This document shows, one piece after another, positions 1 through 8,743 of a stretch of DNA of 34,159 bases. The stretch is from positions 1 through 34,159 of the forward strand of contig QHYZ01000099.1 of NCBI GenBank assembly GCA_003225295.1. Reading direction: 5' to 3'. The number at the start of each line of letters is the position of its first letter. The stretch's first letter is position 1. Below the pieces are notes generated by a model that was given only the letters and a program-made list of their open reading frames with translations, was not told the origin of the DNA and did not search any database. This stretch comes from Acidobacteriota bacterium (GTDB taxonomy: Bacteria > Acidobacteriota > Terriglobia > Acidiferrales > UBA7541). Made by a program: the position numbers and the translations under genes.

Positions 1-1
1 A

Positions 2-1159
2 CGCGAAAAACTCCAGCCGGTGCTGCTCCGCCGTACGCGGCAGTCCGTAAGCCAGCAGCTACCGCCGCGCACGAACGAAATCATCCGCATCACGCCCACC
101 CAGGAACAAATCGACCTGCACCATTCACACATGCGGCTCGTCAACAGAATCACAAGGAAGAAGTTTCTCACCGAGATGGACCTGCTTAGGCTGCAGAAGC
201 ACCTGCTCATGTGCCGCATGTCCGCTAACAGCACATTCCTCGTGGACAAGGAGGCGCCCGGGTACTCGTCGAAACTCGAAGAACTTGACGATTTGTTCGA
301 TCGGCTGTTTTCAGAAGAGAACCGTAAGGTGCTTCTCTTCTCGGAATGGACCACAATGCTCGACCTGATCGAGCCCCTCCTGGAGAAGCGTGGCCTTTCC
401 TTCGTCCGCCTTGACGGTTCGGTGCCGCAAAAACTGCGGCAGGGGCTGGTCCACGAATTTCAAAGCAATCCCGGCTGCCGCTTGTTCCTGACGACCAACG
501 CTGGCTCGACCGGGCTCAACCTGCAGGCGGCGAACACAGTCATCAATGTCGATCTCCCTTGGAACCCTGCGGTTCTAGAACAGCGCATCGCGCGAGCTTA
601 CCGCATGGGCCAGGAACAGCCGGTTCAGGTTTTCGTCCTGATCACCGAGGACACCATCGAAGAAAAACTGCTCAGCACGCTTTCCGCGAAGCACAATTTA
701 GCCCTTGCCGCCCTGGATGCCGAGAGCGACGTGGATCAAGTCGATCTCGCCGGCGGCATCGAAGAACTCCGCCGGCGTCTCGAAGTTCTGCTCGGCGCCC
801 GCCCCGAAGCCCCATCGGACATGAGTCTCCGCCGGGAGAGTGAACTCGCCGTAGCCCAGGCTGCCGCCGAACGCAGTGCCCGCCGCGAAAAACTCGCCGT
901 CAGCGGCGGTCACCTGCTTAGCGCCGCGGTTCAATTCCTTGGTGAACTGTTGCCGGCGCCATCGGATTCCTCGGAATCGAAGGCGGCGACGACTGCTTTG
1001 GCAGTAACTTTGAAACAGAACCTCACCGATCTCGTGGAACCAGACGATCGCGGCCGTCCGCGCCTGACCTTCGCGCTGCCAGACTCGACTGCTCTCGATG
1101 GGCTGGCTAACGTCCTCGCGCGCCTGCTGGTCCGGACTCAGTCCGCAAACGGGTTGTGA
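2..1159 (+). CDS. SNF2/SWI2-family DEAD-like helicase, C-terminal part (gene starts before the window)
   Basis: The frame is open from base 2, so the true start lies to the left. The visible part begins in the bridge between the two RecA lobes, with LLRRTR and an LPPR element followed by a TPTQEQ motif, as in SNF2 ATPases. It then shows a complete second lobe. KVLLFSEW (about 325-350) is the first strand. STGLNLQ (about 506-526) and NVDLPWNP match motif V, and QRIARAYRMGQ (about 581-613) matches motif VI with its arginine finger. About 170 residues of alanine/arginine-rich tail follow the helicase fold. Family members use ATP to translocate on duplex DNA and remodel protein-DNA complexes; many bacterial ones sit in transcription recycling (RapA-like) or defence loci. 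The missing N-terminus prevents assignment to a subfamily, and no defence partner is seen downstream. Confidence 0.93.
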   Translation, partial: REKLQPVLLRRTRQSVSQQLPPRTNEIIRITPTQEQIDLHHSHMRLVNRITRKKFLTEMDLLRLQKHLLMCRMSANSTFLVDKEAPGYSSKLEELDDLFDRLFSEENRKVLLFSEWTTMLDLIEPLLEKRGLSFVRLDGSVPQKLRQGLVHEFQSNPGCRLFLTTNAGSTGLNLQAANTVINVDLPWNPAVLEQRIARAYRMGQEQPVQVFVLITEDTIEEKLLSTLSAKHNLALAALDAESDVDQVDLAGGIEELRRRLEVLLGARPEAPSDMSLRRESELAVAQAAAERSARREKLAVSGGHLLSAAVQFLGELLPAPSDSSESKAATTALAVTLKQNLTDLVEPDDRGRPRLTFALPDSTALDGLANVLARLLVRTQSANGL

Positions 1160-1171
1160 CTCTTAGGTGTG

Positions 1172-1198
1172 CTGAATGGACTGGTCAAAGCCGTTCAG
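1172..1198 (+). terminator. Hairpin just after the helicase gene, possible transcription end
   Basis: CTGAATGG (1172-1179) pairs with CCGTTCAG (1191-1198), giving an 8 bp stem with one G-U pair and an 11-base loop, 13 bases after the helicase stop. No U-tract follows, so this is not a textbook intrinsic terminator; it could be an RNA 3' end structure or chance. Confidence 0.25.
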
Positions 1199-1589
1199 TC
1201 ACGTCGAAGACCCGACGTGTTGGCAGATCGGCGAAACAAATTCTGACGCGCCCATTCCAGACGGGCCACCCGTCAATCAATCCCAATGCCTGAGAAACTC
1301 GATTTGGTTTGTCAGCATGCTTCGAAGGATCGCGGGGCTGCCACAGCCGGACGCGTAGCGAACCAGGAAAGACAGCCAAATTGAGCGCTCCGAGTGAGCC
1401 AGTCGGGACAAGTGTGCGGCCAGGCAGGTTGGAGGCGAGAAACAGACCAAACAAGTCAGTGAAACCGCCAAACGAGCCTCGATGCGACCCGACGGCGGCT
1501 ATGTCGCTATGTCGATCGTCGATCTGAACTTGACACGAGAGGGCTGGATTAGAAGCAAACGACGCTGCCCTTTTGGTGCAGCTTTGGAG

Positions 1590-1652
1590 CAGGCCAAGGA
1601 AGGCTCGGAACTCGTAAGCGCAACCGAAGCAACGACTTGGATTTGATTTGCG
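1590..1652 (+). repeat. Dispersed 63 bp repeat, copy 1
   Basis: This stretch aligns without gaps to 27285-27347 in the same orientation. By hand count 57 of 63 bases agree, with 38 of 40 identical in the core 1613-1652. The core contains GACTTGGATT and CGTAAGCGCAACC. A weaker match extends further left (both copies carry CTGGATT upstream). Copy 2 abuts a tRNA-like half; copy 1 does not. It lies between a helicase gene and a broken transporter gene. Confidence 0.75.
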
Positions 1653-1893
1653 TCCAAGCAATCATCTGCGATCTTCCACTAGCCTGGCAGGCCGAGGCTC
1701 ATATAACGATAGACTGCTCGTACTAAAGGGACGGAATGTGCTCAATGTTGTATTCGCAGGGTGAGCTCTATTCTTTGGGTTTTAGCCCCTGAGGAATGCT
1801 TTTTTTCATAAGCGCGTGGCCGTGCTTCCGAGTGCGCTGGGAGGTATGAGCGATCAGGCGAGGGAGTTGGCAGCGGGCTGGCAGGAATCCGCT

Positions 1894-2010
1894 ATGGAAG
1901 CCAAAGCCCATCGCCCGACGTGGAAGACTCTGTTGGCTTTCGCGATTGTCTATTTTGTGTGGGGATCCACATTTCTCGCAATTCGCGTTGGCATCAGCGA
2001 AGTACTGTAG
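1894..2010 (+). pseudogene. Truncated EamA/DMT-family transporter (N-terminal fragment)
   Basis: From ATG 1894 the frame gives about 38 residues. They contain LLAFAIVYFVWGSTFLAIR, the first transmembrane helix typical of EamA/RhaT/YedA-type drug-metabolite transporters, which normally have ten helices and about 300 residues. The frame then stops after GISEVL, where family members continue with a second helix. No other frame downstream (2011-2160) continues the family, so the rest appears deleted, not merely frameshifted. An upstream in-frame start at 1816 is possible. Confidence 0.6.
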
Positions 2011-2162
2011 CAAGTTCTTGCCACAAGGAAGGGAGGAGATGGGTCGCCAAGTTCGCTGTGAAAGGGTAAACCATCCTGTGGCTACGGCATGGCTGAGGAA
2101 TTGGGCTAGGACAGCCTCCCGAATGTTAAGCTAACCTGCGAAAGCTTTGAGGACGAGGAGTC

Positions 2163-3032
2163 ATGGCGCAGATCACAAGAAGGAATATCTTGTTGGCCGG
2201 CCTCGCGCTTCCGAGTATCGCAGAGGCCGTGCACGCAAACGTGTCCACCGCGGAAGGCTCTGAGAAGCCGAAACGATTCGAGGAAGTGATCGGATTCGAA
2301 GTGGCGGAGGCAGTTTCTGGTCATCCGATAGGCATCCTGCCTCTCGGAAGCCTGGAGTTTCACGGACCCCACAATCCCCTGGGGACGGATTCGATCATCA
2401 TATCTGGGATCGCTGAGCGGGTAGCGGCGCGCACGAGGGCGCTGCTCTTTCCAGCGGTCACGTTCACTCAGTGTCCCGCGCACACGTCGCATTTTCAGGG
2501 GACGATCTCGGTCCGTCCTGAAGTCATGACCCTGTACTTCGAGGACATACTCAGAAACATTCTGCATCTCGGTTTTCGTAAGGTGTTCATCCTGAACGGC
2601 CATGACGGAAACATCGGGCCGGCACGCGGTGCGGTCGCACGGATCGCCGACGAGATTCAGGACGCGGCGTTGCTGTTTGCAAACTGGTGGGAATTTGTCT
2701 CCAGCGAAACGATGAAAACGATGGGTCTTTTTCACCAATCGAATGGCGGACACGGCCACGGTGGACCACTGGAAACGTCTGCCATAGCGGCCTTCCGACC
2801 CGATTTGATTCACTTAAGTCATGCACGCGACCTACCTGAGCCGCCCGAGCTTTCCGGCGGGGCACCGTATTATCTGCAGAAGTCCAAGGCTGCAGAATGG
2901 CCCGGATATTCTGGTAATGTGAGCGCGGCCTCCGCCGAGAAGGGGCGGAAACTGGTCAGGATCAGCGAGGACGCCATTGTGAAGCTCATTGAAAACTGGC
3001 TAAGCCATGATGAGGTTCCGGGCAGTTGGTAA
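2163..3032 (+). CDS. Exported creatininase-family metallohydrolase
   Basis: This 289-residue protein matches the creatininase superfamily (creatinine amidohydrolase and related hydrolases such as formamide hydrolases of cofactor pathways). The metal-binding pattern is visible: E65 and H67 in LEFHGPHN, D76 in GTDSI, H147 in NGHDGN, and E204 in GGPLETS. The family usually has NGHGGN, so the Asp at 148 is a small deviation. The first 25 residues have a twin arginine (RR at 6-7) followed by a hydrophobic run and an Ala-rich end, which suggests Tat export; cytosolic family members lack this. GAGGACGAGGAG immediately upstream supports ATG 2163. The substrate cannot be told from sequence. The TPR gene follows 86 bp downstream on the same strand. 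Confidence 0.88.
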   Translation: MAQITRRNILLAGLALPSIAEAVHANVSTAEGSEKPKRFEEVIGFEVAEAVSGHPIGILPLGSLEFHGPHNPLGTDSIIISGIAERVAARTRALLFPAVTFTQCPAHTSHFQGTISVRPEVMTLYFEDILRNILHLGFRKVFILNGHDGNIGPARGAVARIADEIQDAALLFANWWEFVSSETMKTMGLFHQSNGGHGHGGPLETSAIAAFRPDLIHLSHARDLPEPPELSGGAPYYLQKSKAAEWPGYSGNVSAASAEKGRKLVRISEDAIVKLIENWLSHDEVPGSW

Positions 3033-3118
3033 AACGGGCGGAGCTGTCGCAGATTCGTCGTCGGTAACATGCCCTGGGCATGTCGCGTCGACCCGCCTAG
3101 TCGGGAGAAGTCATCATT

Positions 3119-4969
3119 GTGACCATGCGCACCAACTTGTTGCGATGTTTCGCAGCATCCAGCGCCTGTTTCGTCATCATCCTCTCAGTGCTGGGACGCG
3201 GCGTACGCAACCAGGGCGCGCGAAGTGAGCCTTCTAGTCCTCTGGCGCAAGCTCACTCTTCCCTTGAGCGCGGAAACCCTGAAGAGGCCATACAAACCCT
3301 GTCTAGTTATCTTCAGAATTATCCCAGGGACACTTCCGTCCGAATGCTCCTTGGTGAGGCATTCGCGATTGCTGGCCAAAGCGACCGCGCCGAAGCAGAG
3401 TTTCAGCGTGTTTTGCAGATCACGCCCAACAATTATTTCGCGTTGGCAGCCCTTGCCGGACTGCATGACAGAGCAGGGCACCCGGAAAAGGCTGAGCCCA
3501 TGCTTGCACGCGCCGTAAAGCTCAGCCATGGTACACGGCAAACTCGAACGCAGTGGGCGGCCGTACTAGCGCGCCTCCATCGTTACAAGGGGGCGGAAAG
3601 TGCCCTGGCGGGTCTGCCACCGCCCAGCAGTCGGGAAGAGCGCATAGCTTTCTACCGGCTAAAGGGTTCGGTAGCCCTCGGCCTGGGAAATCCTTCGGCT
3701 GCCGCAGCCGAAATGGAGAAGGCGCTACTGCTAAAACCGAATGACGTTGGGCTCAACGTCGCGACTGCAGCAGCCGAGGTTCATTCGAACAACTGGCAGC
3801 GGGCCGCACGCCTGGTAGGTCCGGCTTACTCCCTTAACCACGATCCCGGAATCGGGCTAGTCCTACTGGAGGCGCAATTAGGCGGAAGCGATGACGTCAA
3901 ACAGACGCTGGAGTCACTTCGTGCGACTAGCTTGCCCCCGGAGGAGACCGCAGCTCTCCACCAACGCATCGCAGAAGTTCTGACCACCTACGGACAGTTT
4001 TCAGAATCCATCGAAGATTTCAAGAAGGCTGCGGAACTCGAACCGGAGCGAGCCGATTTGGCTTTCAACCTGGCTCTCGCACAGTTCAAGGCCGGTCATT
4101 TGGGCGAAGCCCTGGTGAGCGCAGACAAATGTCGAGAGGTCGGCGATAGCGCCGATCTTGAGGACCTGCTCGGGGATATCCAGGAGGGTCGCGGCGATAA
4201 TCTGGCCGCCGTCCGGAGCTACCAGGCGGCCGTGGCGCTGGCTCCTGCGGAGGAAAAGTATCGGGTTTCGCTCGCGGTTGAATTGATTCGGCACAAGAGC
4301 TTCGAGGCTGCCAAAGTGGTTCTCAAACAGGCGGAGGAGCTACTACCGAGTTCCTGGCGGATTCAGCTCGCGTTAGGAATGGTGGAATTCTTTGCGGGAA
4401 GCGATGAGCAGGCCAGCCGAATCCTCGTACACGCTGCAGACCTGGCTCCAGAGCCCTTTACCGCCTTGGGGTACTTGGGAGACATCCAAATGGATCAAGC
4501 AGCCGTTCCTGATCCTGTGGCCTTGGATCGCCTGTGCCAATATGCGGATCATCATCCAAAAGAAGGAAAAATGCAGTTTTATTGCGGCGCGCTGACCCTC
4601 AAGAGGGACTACACTTCCGGCGACAGGGCGCACATCGACGACATCGTGCGGCGTCTGCAGGCAGCCGCTAACCTCCTTCCGAAGGACAACGCTCCTTCGC
4701 ATTGTGAACTTGGCAAGATCTACAGTTGGGTGGAGCAATGGGCGAGAGCGCGCCAAGAAATGGAAGTCTGCGCTCGCATGGACACGGATCTGGCCGAGTC
4801 ACATTACCGCCTAGCCAAAATCTATCAACACATTGGACAGCCGGAACGAGCGCGGCAGGAAATGAAACTGTACGACGCCGCTGCGCAGCGCCAGGCGGAC
4901 GAGAACGCTCGACGTGATGAAACCATGAAGACGTTCTTATACAAGATTCAGAACATACCGCATCGGTGA
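3119..4969 (+). CDS. TPR-repeat protein, probably exported
   Basis: This is a 616-residue protein made almost wholly of tetratricopeptide repeats. Examples of the repeat signature are NPEEAIQTL, ALAALAGLHDRAGHPEKAEP, SIEDFKKAAELEPERADLAFNLA (split across helices), and ARQEMEVCARMDTDLAESHYRLA. The N-terminus is a basic start followed by a hydrophobic stretch (CFAASSACFVIILSVLG), consistent with a signal peptide or anchor. GGGAGAAG at 3102-3109 is well spaced for GTG 3119; ATG 3125 is a close alternative. Such proteins scaffold protein-protein contacts, and this lineage carries many of them. No enzymatic domain is present. It converges on the PIG-L gene with about 50 bp between stops. Confidence 0.85.
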   Translation: MTMRTNLLRCFAASSACFVIILSVLGRGVRNQGARSEPSSPLAQAHSSLERGNPEEAIQTLSSYLQNYPRDTSVRMLLGEAFAIAGQSDRAEAEFQRVLQITPNNYFALAALAGLHDRAGHPEKAEPMLARAVKLSHGTRQTRTQWAAVLARLHRYKGAESALAGLPPPSSREERIAFYRLKGSVALGLGNPSAAAAEMEKALLLKPNDVGLNVATAAAEVHSNNWQRAARLVGPAYSLNHDPGIGLVLLEAQLGGSDDVKQTLESLRATSLPPEETAALHQRIAEVLTTYGQFSESIEDFKKAAELEPERADLAFNLALAQFKAGHLGEALVSADKCREVGDSADLEDLLGDIQEGRGDNLAAVRSYQAAVALAPAEEKYRVSLAVELIRHKSFEAAKVVLKQAEELLPSSWRIQLALGMVEFFAGSDEQASRILVHAADLAPEPFTALGYLGDIQMDQAAVPDPVALDRLCQYADHHPKEGKMQFYCGALTLKRDYTSGDRAHIDDIVRRLQAAANLLPKDNAPSHCELGKIYSWVEQWARARQEMEVCARMDTDLAESHYRLAKIYQHIGQPERARQEMKLYDAAAQRQADENARRDETMKTFLYKIQNIPHR

Positions 4970-5019
4970 TTTGATTCGGCCTCTAACCTTCTTCTTTCCG
5001 CCTCGATTCCTGACTGTGC

Positions 5020-7881
5020 TTATTTCTTAGTGGCACCAGATTCTTTTGCTGCGCGTGTACCGGTCAGTTGGGGATTCTTCGCCAGGCTCACCATGTTGGC
5101 GAAAATGCGATATGCGCCGGGAACTCCCTCCGGCATCTGCCGGTAGAAAGCGTAGGCGTTGTAGATATAAACGCCCTTGCCGTATTTCGCGTAGACCAGT
5201 CCGCCTTTTTGAGGAGCCTGTCCGGGGTCGTGAGTTTCCAGCAGCGGTTCAAAAGATGCATCCCACGATTGAAGAAATTTCGACCCGCGCTCTTCCACCC
5301 AGTTGTCAAAGTCCTTGTTCGTGATCTTGTTGGGCCAAGCAAAAACGGGGTTCGACGGAGCCAGGATTTCTACTTTGGAGTTTTCGTCGGTAACTTCTTC
5401 CGGGTTGGACCCCATATTGTACGGATAGGGGCCATAGTTCTGATCGAATTCCTGAGTGTTGTACTGAACAATGATTACGCCCCCTCTCTTCACATAGTCG
5501 AGGATGCGGCCGTTATGGGCTTTCAGGTCCTCACGGACTGCGTAGGTCCGGACGCCCATGACGATGGCGTCGAATTTCGAAAGGTTCCCGCTGGCGAGAT
5601 CCTCGGCTGACAGGAAATGCACCTGGATTCCTAGGTTCTCAAGGGACTGCGGTAATTCGTCACCTGCACCAACGATGTAACCGACGTTGAGATCGGGCGC
5701 TACTTTCACGTTAACTCCTGTTGTGTGGAAGATCGCCGGACGGTAGAGATTATAAGGACGCAATCCCGAGTAGCCTACCGTGTAATAACCCTCCTTGTAG
5801 TCCTGACCGGCGAATGCAGCTATCGCTGTGACAGCGTAAGGTTTTTCTTCCAACTGCACAGGCGTCACGCGAAAGGTGAGAGTTTGATCTTCATCGTCCT
5901 TCCTAGTTGAAAACTCTTCTTGTGGCGCTTTCCAGCCCTCCGGCAGATCGAGCTTCACTGTCCCCTTCGCTGGACCCTTGACGTTGCTGTGCACGATGAC
6001 CCTTAGGTCGAACGACTTGGCAGCCAGAGCGACTATTCCGGCCCGCGGTGCAATGGAAACCGAGATGGCCGGGCCCAGGATGAGCGGCTCGAGCACCGTT
6101 CCGGGACCGTTCACACGCTTGACCGATTGAACGACCTGCGATACCTCGAAGGGCACACCGTTAAAAGCGAAGCGTAGTCTAGCGGAAAGAGGATAGGGAG
6201 CCACAGCCAAATCCAGATCATTGGAGTCCTGAATGTCGTAATAGGGTTGTTCTATGTCGGGTCGCGTGAAGTAAGGTCGGCTGTAACCGGCATTCTGCGG
6301 CGTACGGACGGAAAACCGTGCAGCTAACGACTCTCTACCGTTCAGCGTGCCGGGGGAGCGCGTGGCGGGGTCGATCGTCCATCGCTCGCCTTGAGGCGTT
6401 TCTAGGAGGATGCTCTCGATTTCCACCGCGGTGTTGGTTGGATTGTGAGCGTGGACTTGCACCCAAAATTCTTGCCCGGGGATCGCCACTTGGAAGGTCG
6501 GTGGATTTCGGAAATAGCGTGCGAAGGGCCCGGTGGGTTCTGTGGCGGGCGCCACCGTGGCGAGAATCGACAGGCCAAAAGACTCGGCGAGCGCGTTGCT
6601 AAATTGGGCCTGCTTGATTCTCAGTTCGTGCGTCACGTCATATTTGGATTCGGCTGAGAGGCCGCTGGAAGCGACTCTTTCCATCAGCGCATTTGTTGCC
6701 TTTACTCCTTCGGCGAGGGTAGAAGCTATCATTTCCGTATGCTGGGCCGAAAAATCCCTCGTAGCCTTTTCGACGATAGCGTTGATCTGAGAGAGTCCGT
6801 CCTTCAGGAAAGCGGCGTCGCCTCCTTGAGCAAGGCCGGCTATGCCCATCAGGGTAACGTCAATGCCATCAAAGAATGACGATTCCTTTTCGGAAGCGGG
6901 GACCAACGAAGCGAAACGATGATAAGGACTCTGCTCCGGCTCTGCGGGTGGGAGACCGGTGCCGCCATTCTGTGACTTCTGGTGGCCGAGTCCCAGGCGA
7001 GAGATCTGCTCATAGGTCAAGCCAAACCACGGGTTGTAATCACCCTCGGGAATTTCAACCTCCGTCGTCAGCGCACCTTTTACCAGGGTATCGTCAACGT
7101 AGTTGCGAAACTCCGCGGGATAATATTTGCCGTCCGCATAGTCGAGAATTCCCTTGTCTGTAACAGGCGTAAAGGGGACACGACCATAATCCTTGAGGAC
7201 CTTCCATGGCCGCAGGCCTTCTTTGATCTGCTCCGGAAACATATTGGGATCCCCAGCAGCCTTGAACGCTTCCTGTGCCATCTGGCCTGCGACCTGATGA
7301 TTGCCGTGGCCATCGGTACGTCCACCGACGAAGACGGAAGTGATGACGAGCGGGCGCGTCATGCGGACGACGCGTACCACATCCGCGAGCACGCGGTCGT
7401 GTCCCCACTTGTCGAGAGCCTCTTCCTTCGTTTTCGAGAAGCCATAGTCGCAGACCCGCGTCCAGAATTGCTGAGCGCCGTAATAACGATCGGCGGCCAG
7501 AAGCTCTTCCGTGCGAACCAGGCCCAGAGCATCAAAGTAGTCAGAGGACATCACGTTGGCGCCACCTTCTCCGCGGTTCAGTGTCAGCAGGATGACGCGG
7601 CTTCCCTGCCCGCGCGACTCGTAAGTCAGCATGCCACCGTCCTCATCGTCGGGGTGAGCTGTAACCATCATTAGGCTGGCCCGCGTGTGCAGTTTTTGTA
7701 GGCTCTGCCAGAGTGCCGCCGCGCCTCGATCGAAAGACAGGGGTTGTGCCGCTGCAATCGGTCCCAGGGACGTTGCTCCAGGAGACTGGGCCCTGACCGG
7801 GAGCGACCGAAATAAGAATGGGAGTGCGCAGACAACGGCAATGAGAATAATGGAGGATGCGTTTTGGCACCGAGGTCTCAT
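5020..7881 (-). CDS. Exported PIG-L family deacetylase with large C-terminal extension
   Basis: The family removes N-acetyl groups from GlcNAc-containing substrates using Zn. The AHPDDE motif (residues 75-80, inside VTAHPDDEDGGML) carries the metal and catalytic Asp residues. A later GHGNHQ supplies the second histidine cluster. The start chosen is ATG 7881, preceded by GGAGAG and followed by a signal peptide (IILIAVVCALPF then LPVRAQS). The open frame continues upstream to 8247 but that part is not protein-like. At 953 residues the protein is about three times longer than the LmbE core. The middle part resembles beta-sandwich domains. The last 250 residues (FDAIVMGVRTYAV, RGGVIIVQYNT, YGKGVYIYNAYAFYRQ) resemble class I glutamine-amidotransferase-like folds. 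It diverges from the TonB-dependent receptor, so joint use on an amino-sugar glycan is a possible but unproven link. Confidence 0.9.
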   Translation of the reverse strand: MRPRCQNASSIILIAVVCALPFLFRSLPVRAQSPGATSLGPIAAAQPLSFDRGAAALWQSLQKLHTRASLMMVTAHPDDEDGGMLTYESRGQGSRVILLTLNRGEGGANVMSSDYFDALGLVRTEELLAADRYYGAQQFWTRVCDYGFSKTKEEALDKWGHDRVLADVVRVVRMTRPLVITSVFVGGRTDGHGNHQVAGQMAQEAFKAAGDPNMFPEQIKEGLRPWKVLKDYGRVPFTPVTDKGILDYADGKYYPAEFRNYVDDTLVKGALTTEVEIPEGDYNPWFGLTYEQISRLGLGHQKSQNGGTGLPPAEPEQSPYHRFASLVPASEKESSFFDGIDVTLMGIAGLAQGGDAAFLKDGLSQINAIVEKATRDFSAQHTEMIASTLAEGVKATNALMERVASSGLSAESKYDVTHELRIKQAQFSNALAESFGLSILATVAPATEPTGPFARYFRNPPTFQVAIPGQEFWVQVHAHNPTNTAVEIESILLETPQGERWTIDPATRSPGTLNGRESLAARFSVRTPQNAGYSRPYFTRPDIEQPYYDIQDSNDLDLAVAPYPLSARLRFAFNGVPFEVSQVVQSVKRVNGPGTVLEPLILGPAISVSIAPRAGIVALAAKSFDLRVIVHSNVKGPAKGTVKLDLPEGWKAPQEEFSTRKDDEDQTLTFRVTPVQLEEKPYAVTAIAAFAGQDYKEGYYTVGYSGLRPYNLYRPAIFHTTGVNVKVAPDLNVGYIVGAGDELPQSLENLGIQVHFLSAEDLASGNLSKFDAIVMGVRTYAVREDLKAHNGRILDYVKRGGVIIVQYNTQEFDQNYGPYPYNMGSNPEEVTDENSKVEILAPSNPVFAWPNKITNKDFDNWVEERGSKFLQSWDASFEPLLETHDPGQAPQKGGLVYAKYGKGVYIYNAYAFYRQMPEGVPGAYRIFANMVSLAKNPQLTGTRAAKESGATKK

Positions 7882-8743
7882 GGTCTCTCCTCTGCATACT
7901 TCGGGTTTCTCGGGCGAATTCTTAGGTTTCATTGGTCGTATCAAATAATGGTCTCTAATGTCCCACTCGATCGGTACCGTAGCAGCTGCGGTCTGAAATC
8001 TTCCACCGATTAACAAGCCGGCCCGGCTTTCGGCGGCCGCAATGCCCGTGCTTCTCCTGCCAGAACTGCCCGACTTACAAATCTGAACCCGCCGGAACGA
8101 GTCCAGTGTGATATTCGCGATGACCCACCGAATCGGCAGCAAAAGCGGCGCGCAGTGAGTTCGGATTGCATACGACCCCCTGAATCTAGAATGCTTCGCA
8201 CTCGTGCAAGAACTGCGAGGCCAAACATCAAGCCTCCGTATTTTCATTCGCAGAACGGCATTGTACGTTTGGAAGGAGCATTGTCAATAAGAACCCCAAA
8301 AGTTCTGACAACACACGGGAAGCGAACTCTCGGAACGACTTTCCTGCTTTCGAAGCACAACTACGTTGGATGAAGATAGGTCGAAAAATAAACTTGACGA
8401 GGTTTTTGTTGAGTGTTAGAGGTCAATTCACTCGCAGCCGAATTGTTTCGGTGCGTTCGGGGTGGGGTTCCCGATGTCAGCTCGCCTTGCGCCTTCTGTG
8501 GCGAAGCATCTCGGGCGACGTGTTCGATAGCGTGAAGTTGCCGTTTTTCGGCAGCCTTGCTGAAGCGTGCTTCATCGTAGATGGGAATCTTTTGGATCGC
8601 CAAAAGATTCTTCGCGGAATCGACATCCGAACTCCATGCTGTCGCGAGTGTCAGCCCTGTCGGCTTTTTGAGGAATTAGAGAGCCAGAGTCGTTTTTGCT
8701 GCCGTCTCCAATCGGGGATTGTGCACCAAGAAGGAGGCTTCAA
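7882..8743. other. Divergent intergenic region, 862 bp
   Basis: This stretch separates the PIG-L gene (minus) from the TonB-dependent receptor (plus). The frames here have no protein-like composition. It holds a small hairpin (TGCCG-TTTTT-CGGCA, 8539-8553) and the strong hairpin at 8585-8610. It presumably contains both promoters, but I could not identify convincing boxes. Confidence 0.5.
8585..8610 (+). promoter_or_regulatory. Perfect 11 bp inverted repeat in the receptor leader region
   Basis: GAATCTTTTGG (8585-8595), loop ATCG, then CCAAAAGATTC (8600-8610). Two G-U pairs could extend the stem on the RNA. It lies 133 bases upstream of the receptor ATG. The tetraloop geometry favours an RNA hairpin in the 5' leader; a protein operator is the alternative. 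The following bases are TTCGC, so it is not an intrinsic terminator. Confidence 0.45.

Larger units (their letters stand above)
1160..1893. other. Gene-free stretch with a repeat copy
   Basis: No reading frame here looks like a protein. Apart from the hairpin at 1172-1198 and the repeat at 1590-1652, the only recognisable item is at about 1774-1800. A TTTTAGCCCCTGAGG element sits before a run of T there, and it resembles the interspersed palindromic elements I associate with Acidobacteriota genomes. That last point is from memory and weak. Confidence 0.5.

Noticed and set aside
698-934. Short antisense frame within the helicase
   Set aside because: It is a shadow frame with no protein-like features.
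2-1159. SNF2 helicase as part of a DISARM-like or other defence operon
   Set aside because: No methylase, nuclease or PLD gene follows; the upstream side is outside the window.
1185-1661. 158-residue minus-strand frame containing GRKSNPSRCFGC
   Set aside because: It only translates the dispersed repeat; the same peptide appears in the second repeat copy beside the tRNA-like half, which is typical of spurious frames over RNA or repeat DNA.
7882-8247. N-terminal extension of the PIG-L frame
   Set aside because: The residues are Arg/Ser-rich without family features, and a proper ribosome site and signal peptide occur at ATG 7881.
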